From Euwallacea fornicatus (taxonomy: Eukaryota; Arthropoda; Insecta; Coleoptera; Curculionidae): a stretch of DNA of 64,000 bases. Positions within the stretch are counted from its first letter, which is position 1, and the number at the start of each line of letters is the position of its first letter. Below, one piece after another: positions 26,799 to 39,849 of this stretch. A program made the position numbers and the translations under genes. Below the pieces are notes generated by a model. It was not told the DNA's origin. It searched no databases and was given only the letters and a program-made list of their open reading frames with translations. The stretch is taken from positions 248,001-312,000 of the forward strand of contig NW_027096017.1 of NCBI RefSeq assembly GCF_040115645.1. Reading direction: 5' to 3'.

Positions 26799-27320
26799 AC
26801 GAGCTCTTTAACATGACTTATAATGCTTAAGTCTATTTGGGTGAGTTTTCTAGAAACCGAGTAATTTATGTGCTCAAACACACATCTTTCGTGACTTTTC
26901 AAGAATTGAACTTCCGTAGCTTCGGCAAATGTGCTTCAAATACCTTCAAAATTTGACCACAGAATCACCTCGACGAGCTCTTTAACATGACTAATAATGT
27001 TTAAGTCCATCTGGGTGAGTTTTCTAGAAACCGAGTAATTTATGTGCTCAAACACACATCTTTCGTGACTTTTCAAGCTTTGAACCTCCGTAGCTTCGGC
27101 AAATGTGCTTCAAATACCTTCAAAATTTGACCACAGAATCACCTCGACGAGCTCTTTAACATGACTTATGATGCTTAAGTCTATCTGGGTGAGTTTTCTA
27201 GAAACCGAGTAATTGATGTGCTCAAACACACATCTTTCGTGACTTTTCAAGTTTTAAATCTCAGGAACTTCGGCAAATGTGCATCAAATACCTTCAAAAT
27301 TTGACCACAGAATCACCTCG
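26799..27320. repeat. Three alpha monomers linking the 11-monomer pair to beta domain 2
   Basis: K ('ttataatgc', 'tatttggg', 'gaattg'), a monomer with 'aataatgt' but 'gctttgaacctcc' on its right side (26973, a combination unlike the usual I type), and G with the singleton 'gtgcatcaaat' near 27281. No non-satellite sequence is present. Confidence 0.75.
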
Positions 27321-30300
27321 ACGAGCTCTTTAACATGACTTATGATGCTTAAGTTCATCTGGGTGAGTTTTCTAGAAACCGAGTAATATATGTGCTCAAA
27401 CACACATCTTTCGTGACTTTTCAAGCTTTGAACTTCCGTAGCTTCGGCAAATGTGCTTCAAATACCTTCAAAATTTGACCACAGAATCACCTCGACGAGC
27501 TCTTTAACATGACTAATAATGCTTAAGTCTATCTGGGTGAGTTTTCTAGAAACCGAGTAATATATGTGCTCAAACACACATCTTTCGTGACTTTTCAAGT
27601 TTTAAATCTCAGGAACTTCGGCAAATGTGCTTCAAATACCTTCAAAATTTGACCACAGAATCACCTCGACGAGCTCTTTAACGTGACTAATAATGCTTAA
27701 GTCCATCTGGGTGAGTTTTCTAGAAACCGAGTAATATATGTGCTCAAACACACATCTTTCGTGACTTTTCAAGCTTTGAACTTCCGTAGCTTCGGCAAAT
27801 GTGCTTCAAATACCTTCAAAATTTGACCACAGAATCACCTCGACGAGCTCTTTAACATGACTAATAATGCTTAAGTCTATCTGGGTGAGTTTTCTAGAAA
27901 CCGAGTAATATATGTGCTCAAACACACATCTTTCGTGACTTTTCAAGTTTTAAATCTCAGGAACTTCGGCAAATATGCTTCAAATACCTTCAAAATTTGA
28001 CCACAGAATCACCTCGACGAGCTCTTTAACGTGACTAATAATGCTTAAGTCCATCTGGGTGAGTTTTCTAGAAACCGAGTAATTTATGTGCTCAAACACA
28101 CATCTTTCGTGACTTTTCAAGTTTTAAATCTCAGGAACTTCGGCAAATATGCTTCAAATACCTTCAAAATTTGACCACAGAATCACCTCGACGAGCTCTT
28201 TAACGTGACTAATAATGTTTAAGTCCATCTGGGTGAGTTTTCTAGAAACCGAGTAATATATGTGCTCAAACACACATCTTTCGTGACTTTTCAAGTTTTA
28301 AATCTCAGGAACTTCGGCAAATATGCTTCAAATACCTTCAAAATTTGACCACAGAATCACCTCGACGAGCTCTTTAACGTGACTAATAATGTTTAAGTCC
28401 ATCTGGGTGAGTTTTCTAGAAACCGAGTAATATATGTGCTCAAACACACATCTTTCGTGACTTATCAAGTTTTAAATCTCAGGAACTTCGGCAAATGTGC
28501 TTCAAATACCTTCAAAATTTGACCACAGAATCACCTCGACGAGCTCTTTAACATGACTTATGATGCTTAAGTTCATCTGGGTGAGTTTTCTAGAAACCGA
28601 GTAATATATGTGCTCAAACACACATCTTTCGTGACTTTTCAAGCTTTGAACTTCCGTAGCTTCGGCAAATGTGCTTCAAATACCTTCAAAATTTGACCAC
28701 AGAATCACCTCGACGAGCTCTTTAACATGACTAATAATGCTTAAGTCTATCTGGGTGAGTTTTCTAGAAACCGAGTAATATATGTGCTCAAACACACATC
28801 TTTCGTGACTTTTCAAGTTTTAAATCTCAGGAACTTCGGCAAATGTGCTTCAAATACCTTCAAAATTTGACCACAGAATCACCTCGACGAGCTCTTTAAC
28901 GTGACTAATAATGCTTAAGTCCATCTGGGTGAGTTTTCTAGAAACCGAGTAATATATGTGCTCAAACACACATCTTTCGTGACTTTTCAAGCTTTGAACT
29001 TCCGTAGCTTCGGCAAATGTGCTTCAAATACCTTCAAAATTTGACCACAGAATCACCTCGACGAACTCTTTAACATGACTAATAATGCTTAAGTCTATCT
29101 GGGTGAGTTTTCTAGAAACCGAGTAATATATGTGCTCAAACACACATCTTTCGTGACTTTTCAAGTTTTAAATCTCAGGAACTTCGGCAAATATGCTTCA
29201 AATACCTTCAAAATTTGACCACAGAATCACCTCGACGAGCTCTTTAACGTGACTAATAATGCTTAAGTCCATCTGGGTGAGTTTTCTAGAAACCGAGTAA
29301 TTTATGTGCTCAAACACACATCTTTCGTGACTTTTCAAGTTTTAAATCTCAGGAACTTCGGCAAATATGCTTCAAATACCTTCAAAATTTGACCACAGAA
29401 TCACCTCGACGAGCTCTTTAACGTGACTAATAATGTTTAAGTCCATCTGGGTGAGTTTTCTAGAAACCGAGTAATATATGTGCTCAAACACACATCTTTC
29501 GTGACTTTTCAAGTTTTAAATCTCAGGAACTTCGGCAAATATGCTTCAAATACCTTCAAAATTTGACCACAGAATCACCTCGACGAGCTCTTTAACGTGA
29601 CTAATAATGTTTAAGTCCATCTGGGTGAGTTTTCTAGAAACCGAGTAATATATGTGCTCAAACACACATCTTTCGTGACTTATCAAGTTTTAAATCTCAG
29701 GAACTTCGGCAAATATGCTTCAAATACCTTCAAAATTTGACCACAGAATCACCTCGACGAGCTCTTTAACGTGACTAATAATGTTTAAGTCCATCTGGGT
29801 GAGTTTTCTAGAAACCGAGTAATATATGTGCTCAAACACACATCTTTCGTGACTTATCAAGTTTTAAATCTCAGGAACTTAGGCAAATATGCTTCAAATA
29901 CCTTCAAAATTTGACCACAGAATCACCTCGACGAGCTCTTTAACGTGACTAATAATGCTTAAGTCCATCTGGGTGAGTTTTCTAGAAACCGAGTAATATA
30001 TGTGCTCAAACACACATCTTTCGTGACTTTTCAAGTTTTAAATCTCAGGAACTTCGGCAAATATGCTTCAAATACCTTCAAAATTTGACCACAGAATCAC
30101 CTCGACGAGCTCTTTAACGTGACTAATAATGTTTAAGTCCATCTGGGTGAGTTTTCTAGAAACCGAGTAATATATGTGCTCAAACACACATCTTTCGTGA
30201 CTTATCAAGTTTTAAATCTCAGGAACTTCGGCAAATATGCTTCAAATACCTTCAAAATTTGACCACAGAATCACCTCGACGAGCTCTTTAACGTGACTAA

Positions 30301-30626
30301 TAATGTTTAAGTCCATCTGGGTGAGTTTTCTAGAAACCGAGTAATATATGTGCTCAAACACACATCTTTCGTGACTTTTCAAGTTTTAAATCTCAGGAAC
30401 TTCGGCAAATATGCTTCAAATACCTTCAAAATTTGACCACAGAATCACCTCGACGAGCTCTTTAACGTGACTAATAATGCTTAAGTCCATCTGGGTGAGT
30501 TTTCTAGAAACCGAGTAATATATGTGCTCAAACACACATCTTTCGTGACTTTTCAAGTTTTAAATCTCAGGAACTTCGGCAAATATGCTTCAAATACCTT
30601 CAAAATTTGACCACAGAATCACCTCG
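27321..30626. repeat. Beta-type domain 2 (19 monomers) with a 7-monomer tandem duplication
   Basis: 27321-28538 and 28539-29756 are two copies of a 7-monomer (1218 bp) unit that opens with 'aagttcatc'. Differences seen: 'aaatgtgc' versus 'aaatatgc' in the seventh member, and 'cgaactc' in the monomer at 29061. 28539-29582 matches 17751-18794, and 29409-30278 matches 18795-19664. Domain 2 is therefore domain 1 with one fewer monomer, plus the extra 7-monomer copy. Confidence 0.83.
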
Positions 30627-33584
30627 ACGAGCTCTTTAACGTGACTAATAATGCTTAAGTCCATCTGGGTGAGTTTTCTAGAAACCGAGTAATATATGTG
30701 CTCAAACACACATCTTTCGTGACTTTTCAAGCTTTGAACTTCCGTAGCTTCGTCAAATGTGCTTCAAATACCTTCAAAATTTGACCACAGAATCAACTCG
30801 ACGAGCTCTTTAACATGACTAATAATGCTTAAGTCTATCTGAGTGAGTTTTCTAGAAACCGAGTAATTTATGTGCTCAAACACACATCTTTCGTGACTTT
30901 TCAAGTTTTAAATCTCAGGAACTTCGGCAAATGTTCTTCAAATACCTTCAAAATTTGATCACAGAATCACCTCGACGAGCTCTTTAACATGACTTATGAT
31001 GCTTAAGTCTATCTGGGTGAGTTTTCTAGAAACCGAGTAATTTATGTGCTCAAACACATATCTTTCGTGACTTTTCAAGTTTTGAACCTCCGTAGCTTCG
31101 GCAAATGTGCTTCAAATACCTTCAAAATTTGACCACAGAATCACCTCGACGAGCTCTTTAACGTGACTAATAATGCTTAAGTCCATCTGGGTGAGTTTTC
31201 TAGAAACCGAGTAATATATGTGCTCAAACACACATCTTTCGTGACTTTTCAAGTTTTAAATCTCAGGAACTTCGGCAAATATGCTTCAAATACCTTCAAA
31301 ATTTGACCACAGAATCACCTCGACGAGCTCTTTAACGTGACTAATAATGCTTAAGTCCATCTGGGTGAGTTTTCTAGAAACCGAGTAATATATGTGCTCA
31401 AACACACATCTTTCGTGACTTTTCAAGCTTTGAACTTCCGTAGCTTCGGCAAATGTGCTTCAAATACCTTCAAAATTTGACCACAGAATCACCTCGACGA
31501 GCTCTTTAACATGACTAATAATGCTTAAGTCTATCTGGGTGAGTTTTCTAGAAACCGAGTAATATATGTGCTCAAACACACATCTTTCGTGACTTTTCAA
31601 GTTTTAAATCTCAGGAACTTCGGCAAATATGCTTCAAATACCTTCAAAATTTGACCACAGAATCACCTCGACGAGCTCTTTAACGTGACTAATAATGCTT
31701 AAGTCCATCTGGGTGAGTTTTCTAGAAACCGAGTAATTGATGTGCTCAAACACATATCTTTCGTGACTTTTCAAGTTTTAAATCTCAGGAACTTCGGCAA
31801 ATGTGCTTCAAATACCTTCAAAATTTGACCACAGAATCACCTCGACGAGCTCTTTAACATGACTTATGATGCTTAAGTCTATCTGGGTGAGTTTTCTAGA
31901 AACCGAGTAATTGATGTGCTCAAACACACATCTTTCGTGACTTTTCAAGCTTTGAACCTCCGTAGCTTCGGCAAATGTGCTTCAAATACCTTCAAAATTT
32001 GACCACAGAATCACCTCGACGAGCTCTTTAACGTGACTAATAATGCTTAAGTCCATCTGCGTGAGTTTTCTAGAAACCGAGTAATATATGTGCTCAAACA
32101 CACATCTTTCGTGACTTTTCAAGCTTTGAACTTCCGTAGCTTCGTCAAATGTGCTTCAAATACCTTCAAAATTTGACCACAGAATCAACTCGACGAGCTC
32201 TTTAACATGACTAATAATGCTTAAGTCTATTTGGGTGAGTTTTCTAGAAACCGAGTAATATATGTGCTCAAACACACATCTTTCGTGACTTTTCAAGCTT
32301 TGAACTTCCGTAGCTTCGTCAAATGTGCTTCAAATACCTTCAAAATTTGACCACAGAATCAACTCGACGAGCTCTTTAACATGACTAATAATGCTTAAGT
32401 CTATCTGGGTGAGTTTTCTAGAAACCGAGTAATTTATGTGCTCAAACAGACATCTTTCGTGACTTTTCAAGTTTTAAATCTCAGGAACTTCGGCAAATGT
32501 TCTTCAAATACCTTCAAAATTTGATCACAGAATCACCTCGACGAGCTCTTTAACATGACTTATGATGCTTAAGTCTATCTGGGTGAGTTTTCTAGAAACC
32601 GAGTAATTTATGTGCTCAAACACATATCTTTCGTGACTTTTCAAGTTTTGAACCTCCGTAGCTTCGGCAAATGTGCTTCAAATACCTTCAAAATTTGACC
32701 ACAGAATCACCTCGACGAGCTCTTTAACGTGACTAATAATGCTTAAGTCCATCTGGGTGAGTTTTCTAGAAACCGAGTAATATATGTGCTCAAACACACA
32801 TCTTTCGTGACTTTTCAAGTTTTAAATCTCAGGAACTTCGGCAAATATGCTTCAAATACCTTCAAAATTTGACCACAGAATCACCTCGACGAGCTCTTTA
32901 ACGTGACTAATAATGCTTAAGTCCATCTGGGTGAGTTTTCTAGAAACCGAGTAATATATGTGCTCAAACACACATCTTTCGTGACTTTTCAAGCTTTGAA
33001 CTTCCGTAGCTTCGGCAAATGTGCTTCAAATACCTTCAAAATTTGACCACAGAATCACCTCGACGAGCTCTTTAACATGACTAATAATGCTTAAGTCTAT
33101 CTGGGTGAGTTTTCTAGAAACCGAGTAATATATGTGCTCAAACACACATCTTTCGTGACTTTTCAAGTTTTAAATCTCAGGAACTTCGGCAAATATGCTT
33201 CAAATACCTTCAAAATTTGACCACAGAATCACCTCGACGAGCTCCTTAACGTGACTAATAATGCTTAAGTCCATCTGGGTGAGTTTTCTAGAAACCGAGT
33301 AATTGATGTGCTCAAACACATATCTTTCGTGACTTTTCAAGTTTTAAATCTCAGGAACTTCGGCAAATGTGCTTCAAATACCTTCAAAATTTGACCACAG
33401 AATCACCTCGACGAGCTCTTTAACATGACTTATGATGCTTAAGTCTATCTGGGTGAGTTTTCTAGAAACCGAGTAATTGATGTGCTCAAACACACATCTT
33501 TCGTGACTTTTCAAGCTTTGAACCTCCGTAGCTTCGGCAAATGTGCTTCAAATACCTTCAAAATTTGACCACAGAATCACCTCG
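30627..33584. repeat. Mixed alpha/beta block with 9-monomer duplication
   Basis: Opens with a 'cttcgtcaaatg' (g127t) and 'aatcaactcg' (c170a) monomer. The next monomer (30801) carries 'aaatgttc' and 'ttgatcac'. The unit from 30801 restarts at 32367, 1566 bp or nine monomers later; 30975-32018 matches 32541-33584 over six monomers. The ten monomers 30627-32366 recur at 49072-50811 and 51334-53073. Singletons include 'atctgcgtgag' near 32060 and 'acagacatc' near 32448. Confidence 0.8.
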
Positions 33585-36369
33585 ACGAGCTCTTTAACAT
33601 GACTTATAATGCTTATGTCTATTTGGGTGAGTTTTCTAGAAACCGAGTAATTTATGTGCTCAAACACACATCTTTCGTGACTTTTCAAGAATTGAACTTC
33701 CGTAGCTTCGGCAAATGTGCTTCAAATACCTTCAAAATTTGACCACAGAATCACCTCGACGAGCTCTTTAACATGACTTATGATGCTTAAGTCTATCTGG
33801 GTGACTTTTTTTCGAAACCGAGTAATTGATGTGCTTAAACACACATCTTTCGTGACTTTTCAAGTTTTAAATCTCAGGAACTTCGGCAAATGTGCTTCAA
33901 ATACCTTCAAAATTTGACCACAGAATCACCTCGACGAGCTCTTTAACATGACTAATAATGCTTAAGTCTATCTGGGTGAGTTTTCTAGAAACCGAGTAAT
34001 ATATGTGCTCAAACACACATCTTTCGTGACTTTTCAAGCTTTGAACTTCCGTAGCTTCGGCAAATGTGCTTCAAATACCTTCAAAATTTGACCACAGAAT
34101 CACCTCGACGAGCTCTTTAACATGACTAATAATGCTTAAGTCCATCTGGGTGAGTTTTCTAGAAACCGAGTAATTTATGTGCTCAAACACACATCTTTCG
34201 TGACTTTTCAAGATTTGAACCTCCGTAGCTTCGGCAAATGTGCTTCAAATACCTTCAAAATTTGACCACAGAATCACCTCGACGAGCTCTTTAACGTGAC
34301 TAATAATGCTTAAGTCCATCTGGGAGAGTTTTCTAGAAACCGAGTAATTGATGTGCTCAAACACACATCTTTCGTGACTTTTCAAGCTTTGAACTTCCGT
34401 AGCTTCGGCAAATGTGCTTCAAATACCTTCAAAATTTGACCACAGAATCACCTCGACGAGCTCTTTAACATGACTAATAATGCTTAAGTCCATCTGGGTG
34501 AGTTTTCTAGAAACCGAGTAATTTATGTGCTCAAACACACATCTTTCGTGACTTTTCAAGATTTGAACCTCCGTAGCTTCGGCAAATGTGCTTCAAATAC
34601 CTTCAAAATTTGACCACAGAATCACCTCGACGAGCTCTTTAACATGACTTATGATGTTTAAGTCTATCTGGGTGAGTTTTCTAGAAACCGAGTAATTGAT
34701 GTGCTCAAACACACATCTTTCGTGACTTTTCAAGCTTTGAACCTCCGTAGCTTCGGCAAATGTGCTTCAAATACCTTCAAAATTTGACCACAGAATCACC
34801 TCGACGAGCTCTTTAACATGACTAATAATGCTTAAGTCTATCTGGGTGAGTTTTCTAGAAACCGAGTAATTGATGTGCTCAAACACATATCTTTCGTGAC
34901 TTTTCAAGTTTTAAATCTCAGGAACTTCGGCAAATATGCTTCAAATACCTTCAAAATTTGACCACAGAATCACCTCGACGAGCTCTTTAACATGACTTAT
35001 GATGCTTAAGTCTATCTGGGTGAGTTTTCTAGAAACCGAGTAATTTATGTGGTCAAACACACATCTTTCGAGACTTTTCAAGCTTTGAACCTCCGTAACT
35101 TCAGCAAATGTGCTTCAAATACCTTCAAAATTTGACCACAGAATCACCTCGACGAGCTCTTTAACATGACTAATAATGCTTAAGTCCATCTGGGTGAGTT
35201 TTCTAGAAACCGAGTAATTTATGTGCTCAAACACACATCTTTCGTGACTTTTCAAGTTTTAAATCTCAGGAACTTCGGCAAATGTTCTTCAAATACCTTC
35301 AAAATTTGACCACAGAATCACCTCGACGAGCTCTTTAACATGACTTATGATGCTTAAGTCTATCTGGGTGAGTTTTCTAGAAACCGAGTAATTGATGTGC
35401 TCAAACACACATCTTTCGTAACTTTTCAAGATTTGAACTTCCGTAGCTTCGGCAAATGTGCTTCAAATACCTTCAAAATTTGACCACAGAATCACCTCGA
35501 CGAGCTCTTTAACATGACTTATAATGCTTAAGTCTATTTGGGTGAGTTTTCTAGAAACCGAGTAATTTATGTGCTCAAACACACATCTTTCGTGACTTTT
35601 CAAGAATTGAACTTCCGTAGCTTCGGCAAATGTGCTTCAAATACCTTCAAAATTTGACCACAGAATCACCTCGACGAGCTCTTTAACATGACTTATGATG
35701 CTTAAGTCTATCTGGGTGAGTTTTCTAGAAACCGAGTAATTGATGTGCTCAAACACACATCTTTCGTGACTTTTCAAGATTTGAACTTCCGTAGCTTCGG
35801 CAAATGTGCTTCAAATACCTTCAAAATTTGACCACAGAATCACCTCGACGAGCTATTTAACATGACTAATAATGCTTAAGTCCATCTGGGTGAGCTTTCT
35901 AGAAACCGAGTAATTGATGTGCTCAAACACACATCTTTCGTGACTTTTCAAGATTTGAACTTCCGTAGCTTCGGCAAATGTGCTTCAAATACCTTCAAAA
36001 TTTGACCACAGAATCACCTCGACGAGCTCTTTAACATGACTAATAATGCTTAAGTCCATCTGGGTGAGTTTTCTAGAAACCGAGTAATTTATGTGCTCAA
36101 ACACACATCTTTCGTGACTTTTCAAGTTTTAAATCTCAGGAACTTCGGCAAATATGCTTCAAATACCTTCAAAATTTGACCACAGAATCACCTCGACGAG
36201 CTCTTTAACGTGACTAATAATTCTTAAGTCCATCTGGGTGAGTTTTCTAGAAACCGAGTAATTTATGTGCTCAAACACACATCTTTCGTGACTTTTCAAG
36301 TTTTAAATCTCAGGAACTTCGGCAAATATGCTTCAAATACCTTCAAAATTTGACCACAGTATTATCTCG
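33585..36369. repeat. S block, copy 1 (14-monomer version plus two monomers)
   Basis: Order: K (here 'gcttatgtc'), 175-bp T-tract monomer (33759), 'atata/gctttgaacttcc', L, 'gggagag' monomer (34282, t44a), L, 'ttatgatgtt' monomer, 'ttgatg/cacatatc' monomer, H with 'cttcagc' (34978), 'aaatgttc' monomer, J, K, E, and the 'gagctattt/gagcttt' monomer (35848). The copies at 54466 and 57077 have one extra type A monomer ('cggtaaat') before J. 36022-36369 are two 'aaatctcagg' monomers, the second ending in the rare 'cagtattatctcg'. Confidence 0.82.
33759..33933. repeat. 175-bp monomer variant 3 (T-tract allele)
   Basis: Carries 'gactttttttcgaaacc' and 'gtgcttaaac' like the copies at 14617 and 16184, but with 'aaatgtgc' instead of 'aaatatgc'. 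The copies at 54640 and 57251 share the 'gtgc' form, so this one belongs to the S-block lineage. Confidence 0.92.
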
Positions 36370-36384
36370 ACGAGCTCTGTAACT
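36360..36384. repeat. Cluster of five linked substitutions across a monomer junction, copy 1
   Basis: Monomer positions 165, 168 and 170 of one copy and 10 and 15 of the next are all changed ('cagtattatctcg' followed by 'ctctgtaacttg') where the rest of the array is almost invariant. The same five changes occur at 46626-46650 and nowhere else that I can find. The monomer that follows is K type. Confidence 0.88.
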
Positions 36385-36543
36385 TGACTTATAATGCTTA
36401 AGTCTATTTGGGTGAGTTTTCTAGAAACCGAGTAATTTATGTGCTCAAACACACATCTTTCGTGACTTTTCAAGAATTGAACTTCCGTAGCTTCGGCAAA
36501 TGTGCTTCAAATACCTTCAAAATTTGACCACAGAATCACCTCG

Positions 36544-39500
36544 ACGAGCTCTTTAACATGACTAATAATGTTTAAGTCCATCTGGGTGAGTTTTCTAGAA
36601 ACCGAGTAATTTATGTGCTCAAACACACATCTTTCGTGACTTTTCAAGTTTTAAATCTCAGGAACTTCGGCAAATGTGCTTCAAATACCTTCAAAATTTG
36701 ACCACAGAATCACCTCGACGAGCTCTTTAACATGACTTATGATGCTTAAGTCTATCTGGGTGAGTTTTCTAGAAACCGAGTAATTGATGTGCTCAAACAC
36801 ACATCTTTCGTAACTTTTCAAGATTTGAACTTCCGTAGCTTCGGCAAATGTGCTTCAAATACCTTCAAAATTTGACCACAGAATCACCTCGACGAGCTCT
36901 TTAACATGACTAATAACGCTTAAGTCCATATGGGTGAGTTTTCTAGAAACCGAGTAATTTATGTGCTCAAACACACATCTTTCGTGACTTTTCAAGCTTT
37001 GAACCTCCGTAGCTTCGGCAAATGTGCTTCAAATACCTTCAAAATTTGACCACAGAATCACCTCGACGAGCTCTTTAACATGACTTATGATGCTTAAGTC
37101 TATCTGGGTGAGTTTTCTAGAAACCGAGTAATTGATGTGCTCAAACACACATCTTTCGTGACTTTTCAAGTTTTAAATCTCAGGAACTTCGGCAAATGTG
37201 CTTCAAATACCTTCAAAATTTGACCACAGAATCACCTCGACGAGCTCTTTAACATGACTTATGATGCTTAAGTTCATCTGGGTGAGTTTTCTAGAAACCG
37301 AGTAATATATGTGCTCAAACACACATCTTTCGTGACTTTTCAAGCTTTGAACTTCCGTAGCTTCGGCAAATGTGCTTCAAATACCTTCAAAATTTGACCA
37401 CAGAATCACCTCGACGAGCTCTTTAACATGACTAATAATGCTTAAGTCTATCTGGGTGAGTTTTCTAGAAACCGAGTAATATATGTGCTCAAACACACAT
37501 CTTTCGTGACTTTTCAAGTTTTAAATCTCAGGAACTTCGGCAAATGTGCTTCAAATACCTTCAAAATTTGACCACAGAATCACCTCGACGAGCTCTTTAA
37601 CGTGACTAATAATGCTTAAGTCCATCTGGGTGAGTTTTCTAGAAACCGAGTAATATATGTGCTCAAACACACATCTTTCGTGACTTTTCAAGCTTTGAAC
37701 TTCCGTAGCTTCGGCAAATGTGCTTCAAATACCTTCAAAATTTGACCACAGAATCACCTCGACGAGCTCTTTAACATGACTAATAATGCTTAAGTCTATC
37801 TGGGTGAGTTTTCTAGAAACCGAGTAATATATGTGCTCAAACACACATCTTTCGTGACTTTTCAAGTTTTAAATCTCAGGAACTTCGGCAAATATGCTTC
37901 AAATACCTTCAAAATTTGACCACAGAATCACCTCGACGAGCTCTTTAACGTGACTAATAATGCTTAAGTCCATCTGGGTGAGTTTTCTAGAAACCGAGTA
38001 ATTTATGTGCTCAAACACACATCTTTCGTGACTTTTCAAGTTTTAAATCTCAGGAACTTCGGCAAATATGCTTCAAATACCTTCAAAATTTGACCACAGA
38101 ATCACCTCGACGAGCTCTTTAACGTGACTAATAATGTTTAAGTCCATCTGGGTGAGTTTTCTAGAAACCGAGTAATATATGTGCTCAAACACACATCTTT
38201 CGTGACTTTTCAAGTTTTAAATCTCAGGAACTTCGGCAAATATGCTTCAAATACCTTCAAAATTTGACCACAGAATCACCTCGACGAGCTCTTTAACGTG
38301 ACTAATAATGCTTAAGTCCATCTGGGTGAGTTTTCTAGAAACCGAGTAATATATGTGCTCAAACACACATCTTTCGTGACTTTTCAAGCTTTGAACTTCC
38401 GTAGCTTCGTCAAATGTGCTTCAAATACCTTCAAAATTTGACCACAGAATCAACTCGACGAGCTCTTTAACATGACTAATAATGCTTAAGTCTATTTGGG
38501 TGAGTTTTCTAGAAACCGAGTAATATATGTGCTCAAACACACATCTTTCGTGACTTTTCAAGCTTTGAACTTCCGTAGCTTCGTCAAATGTGCTTCAAAT
38601 ACCTTCAAAATTTGACCACAGAATCAACTCGACGAGCTCTTTAACATGACTAATAATGCTTAAGTCTATCTTGGTGAGTTTTCTAGAAACCGAGTAATTT
38701 ATGTGCTCAAACACACATCTTTCGTGACTTTTCAAGTTTTAAATCTCAGGAACTTCGGCAAATGTTCTTCAAATACCTTCAAAATTTGATCACAGAATCA
38801 CCTCGACGAGCTCTTTAACATGACTTATGATGCTTAAGTCTATCTGGGTGAGTTTTCTAGAAACCGAGTAATTTATGTGCTCAAACACATATCTTTCGTG
38901 ACTTTTCAAGTTTTGAACCTCCGTAGCTTCGGCAAATGTGCTTCAAATACCTTCAAAATTTGACCACAGAATCACCTCGACGAGCTCTTTAACGTGACTA
39001 ATAATGCTTAAGTCCATCTGGGTGAGTTTTCTAGAAACCGAGTAATATATGTGCTCAAACACACATCTTTCGTGACTTTTCAAGCTTTGAACTTCCGTAG
39101 CTTCGGCAAATGTGCTTCAAATACCTTCAAAATTTGACCACAGAATCACCTCGACGAGCTCTTTAACATGACTAATAATGCTTAAGTCTATCTGGGTGAG
39201 TTTTCTAGAAACCGAGTAATATATGTGCTCAAACACACATCTTTCGTGACTTTTCAAGTTTTAAATCTCAGGAACTTCGGCAAATATGCTTCAAATACCT
39301 TCAAAATTTGACCACAGAATCACCTCGACGAGCTCTTTAACATGACTAATAATGCTTAAGTCCATCTGGGTGAGTTTTCTAGAAACCGAGTAATTTATGT
39401 GCTCAAACACACATCTTTCGTGACTTTTCAAGATTTGAACCTCCGTAGCTTCGGCAAATGTGCTTCAAATACCTTCAAAATTTGACCACAGAATCACCTC

Positions 39501-39849
39501 GACGAGCTCTTTAACGTGACTAATAATGCTTAAGTCCATCTGGGAGAGTTTTCTAGAAACCGAGTAATTGATGTGCTCAAACACACATCTTTCGTGACTT
39601 TTCAAGCTTTGAACTTCCGTAGCTTCGGCAAATGTGCTTCAAATACCTTCAAAATTTGACCACAGAATCACCTCGACGAGCTCTTTAACATGACTAATAA
39701 TGCTTAAGTCCATCTGGGTGAGTTTTCTAGAAACCGAGTAATTTATGTGCTCAAACACACATCTTTCGTGACTTTTCAAGATTTGAACCTCCGTAGCTTC
39801 GGCAAATGTGCTTCAAATACCTTCAAAATTTGACCACAGAATCACCTCG
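36544..39849. repeat. 19-monomer block, copy 1 (3306 bp; copy 2 at 41242-44547)
   Basis: Order: I, J, F with 'ccatatggg' (36892), G, 'aagttcatc' monomer (37240), five beta monomers, two 'cttcgtcaaatg' monomers, an 'aaatgttc/ttgatcac' monomer, A, beta, beta, L, 'gggagag' monomer (39502), L. The identical order recurs 4698 bp (27 monomers) to the right. One difference I see is 'tatcttggtg' near 38670 versus 'tatctgggtg' in copy 2. Confidence 0.87.
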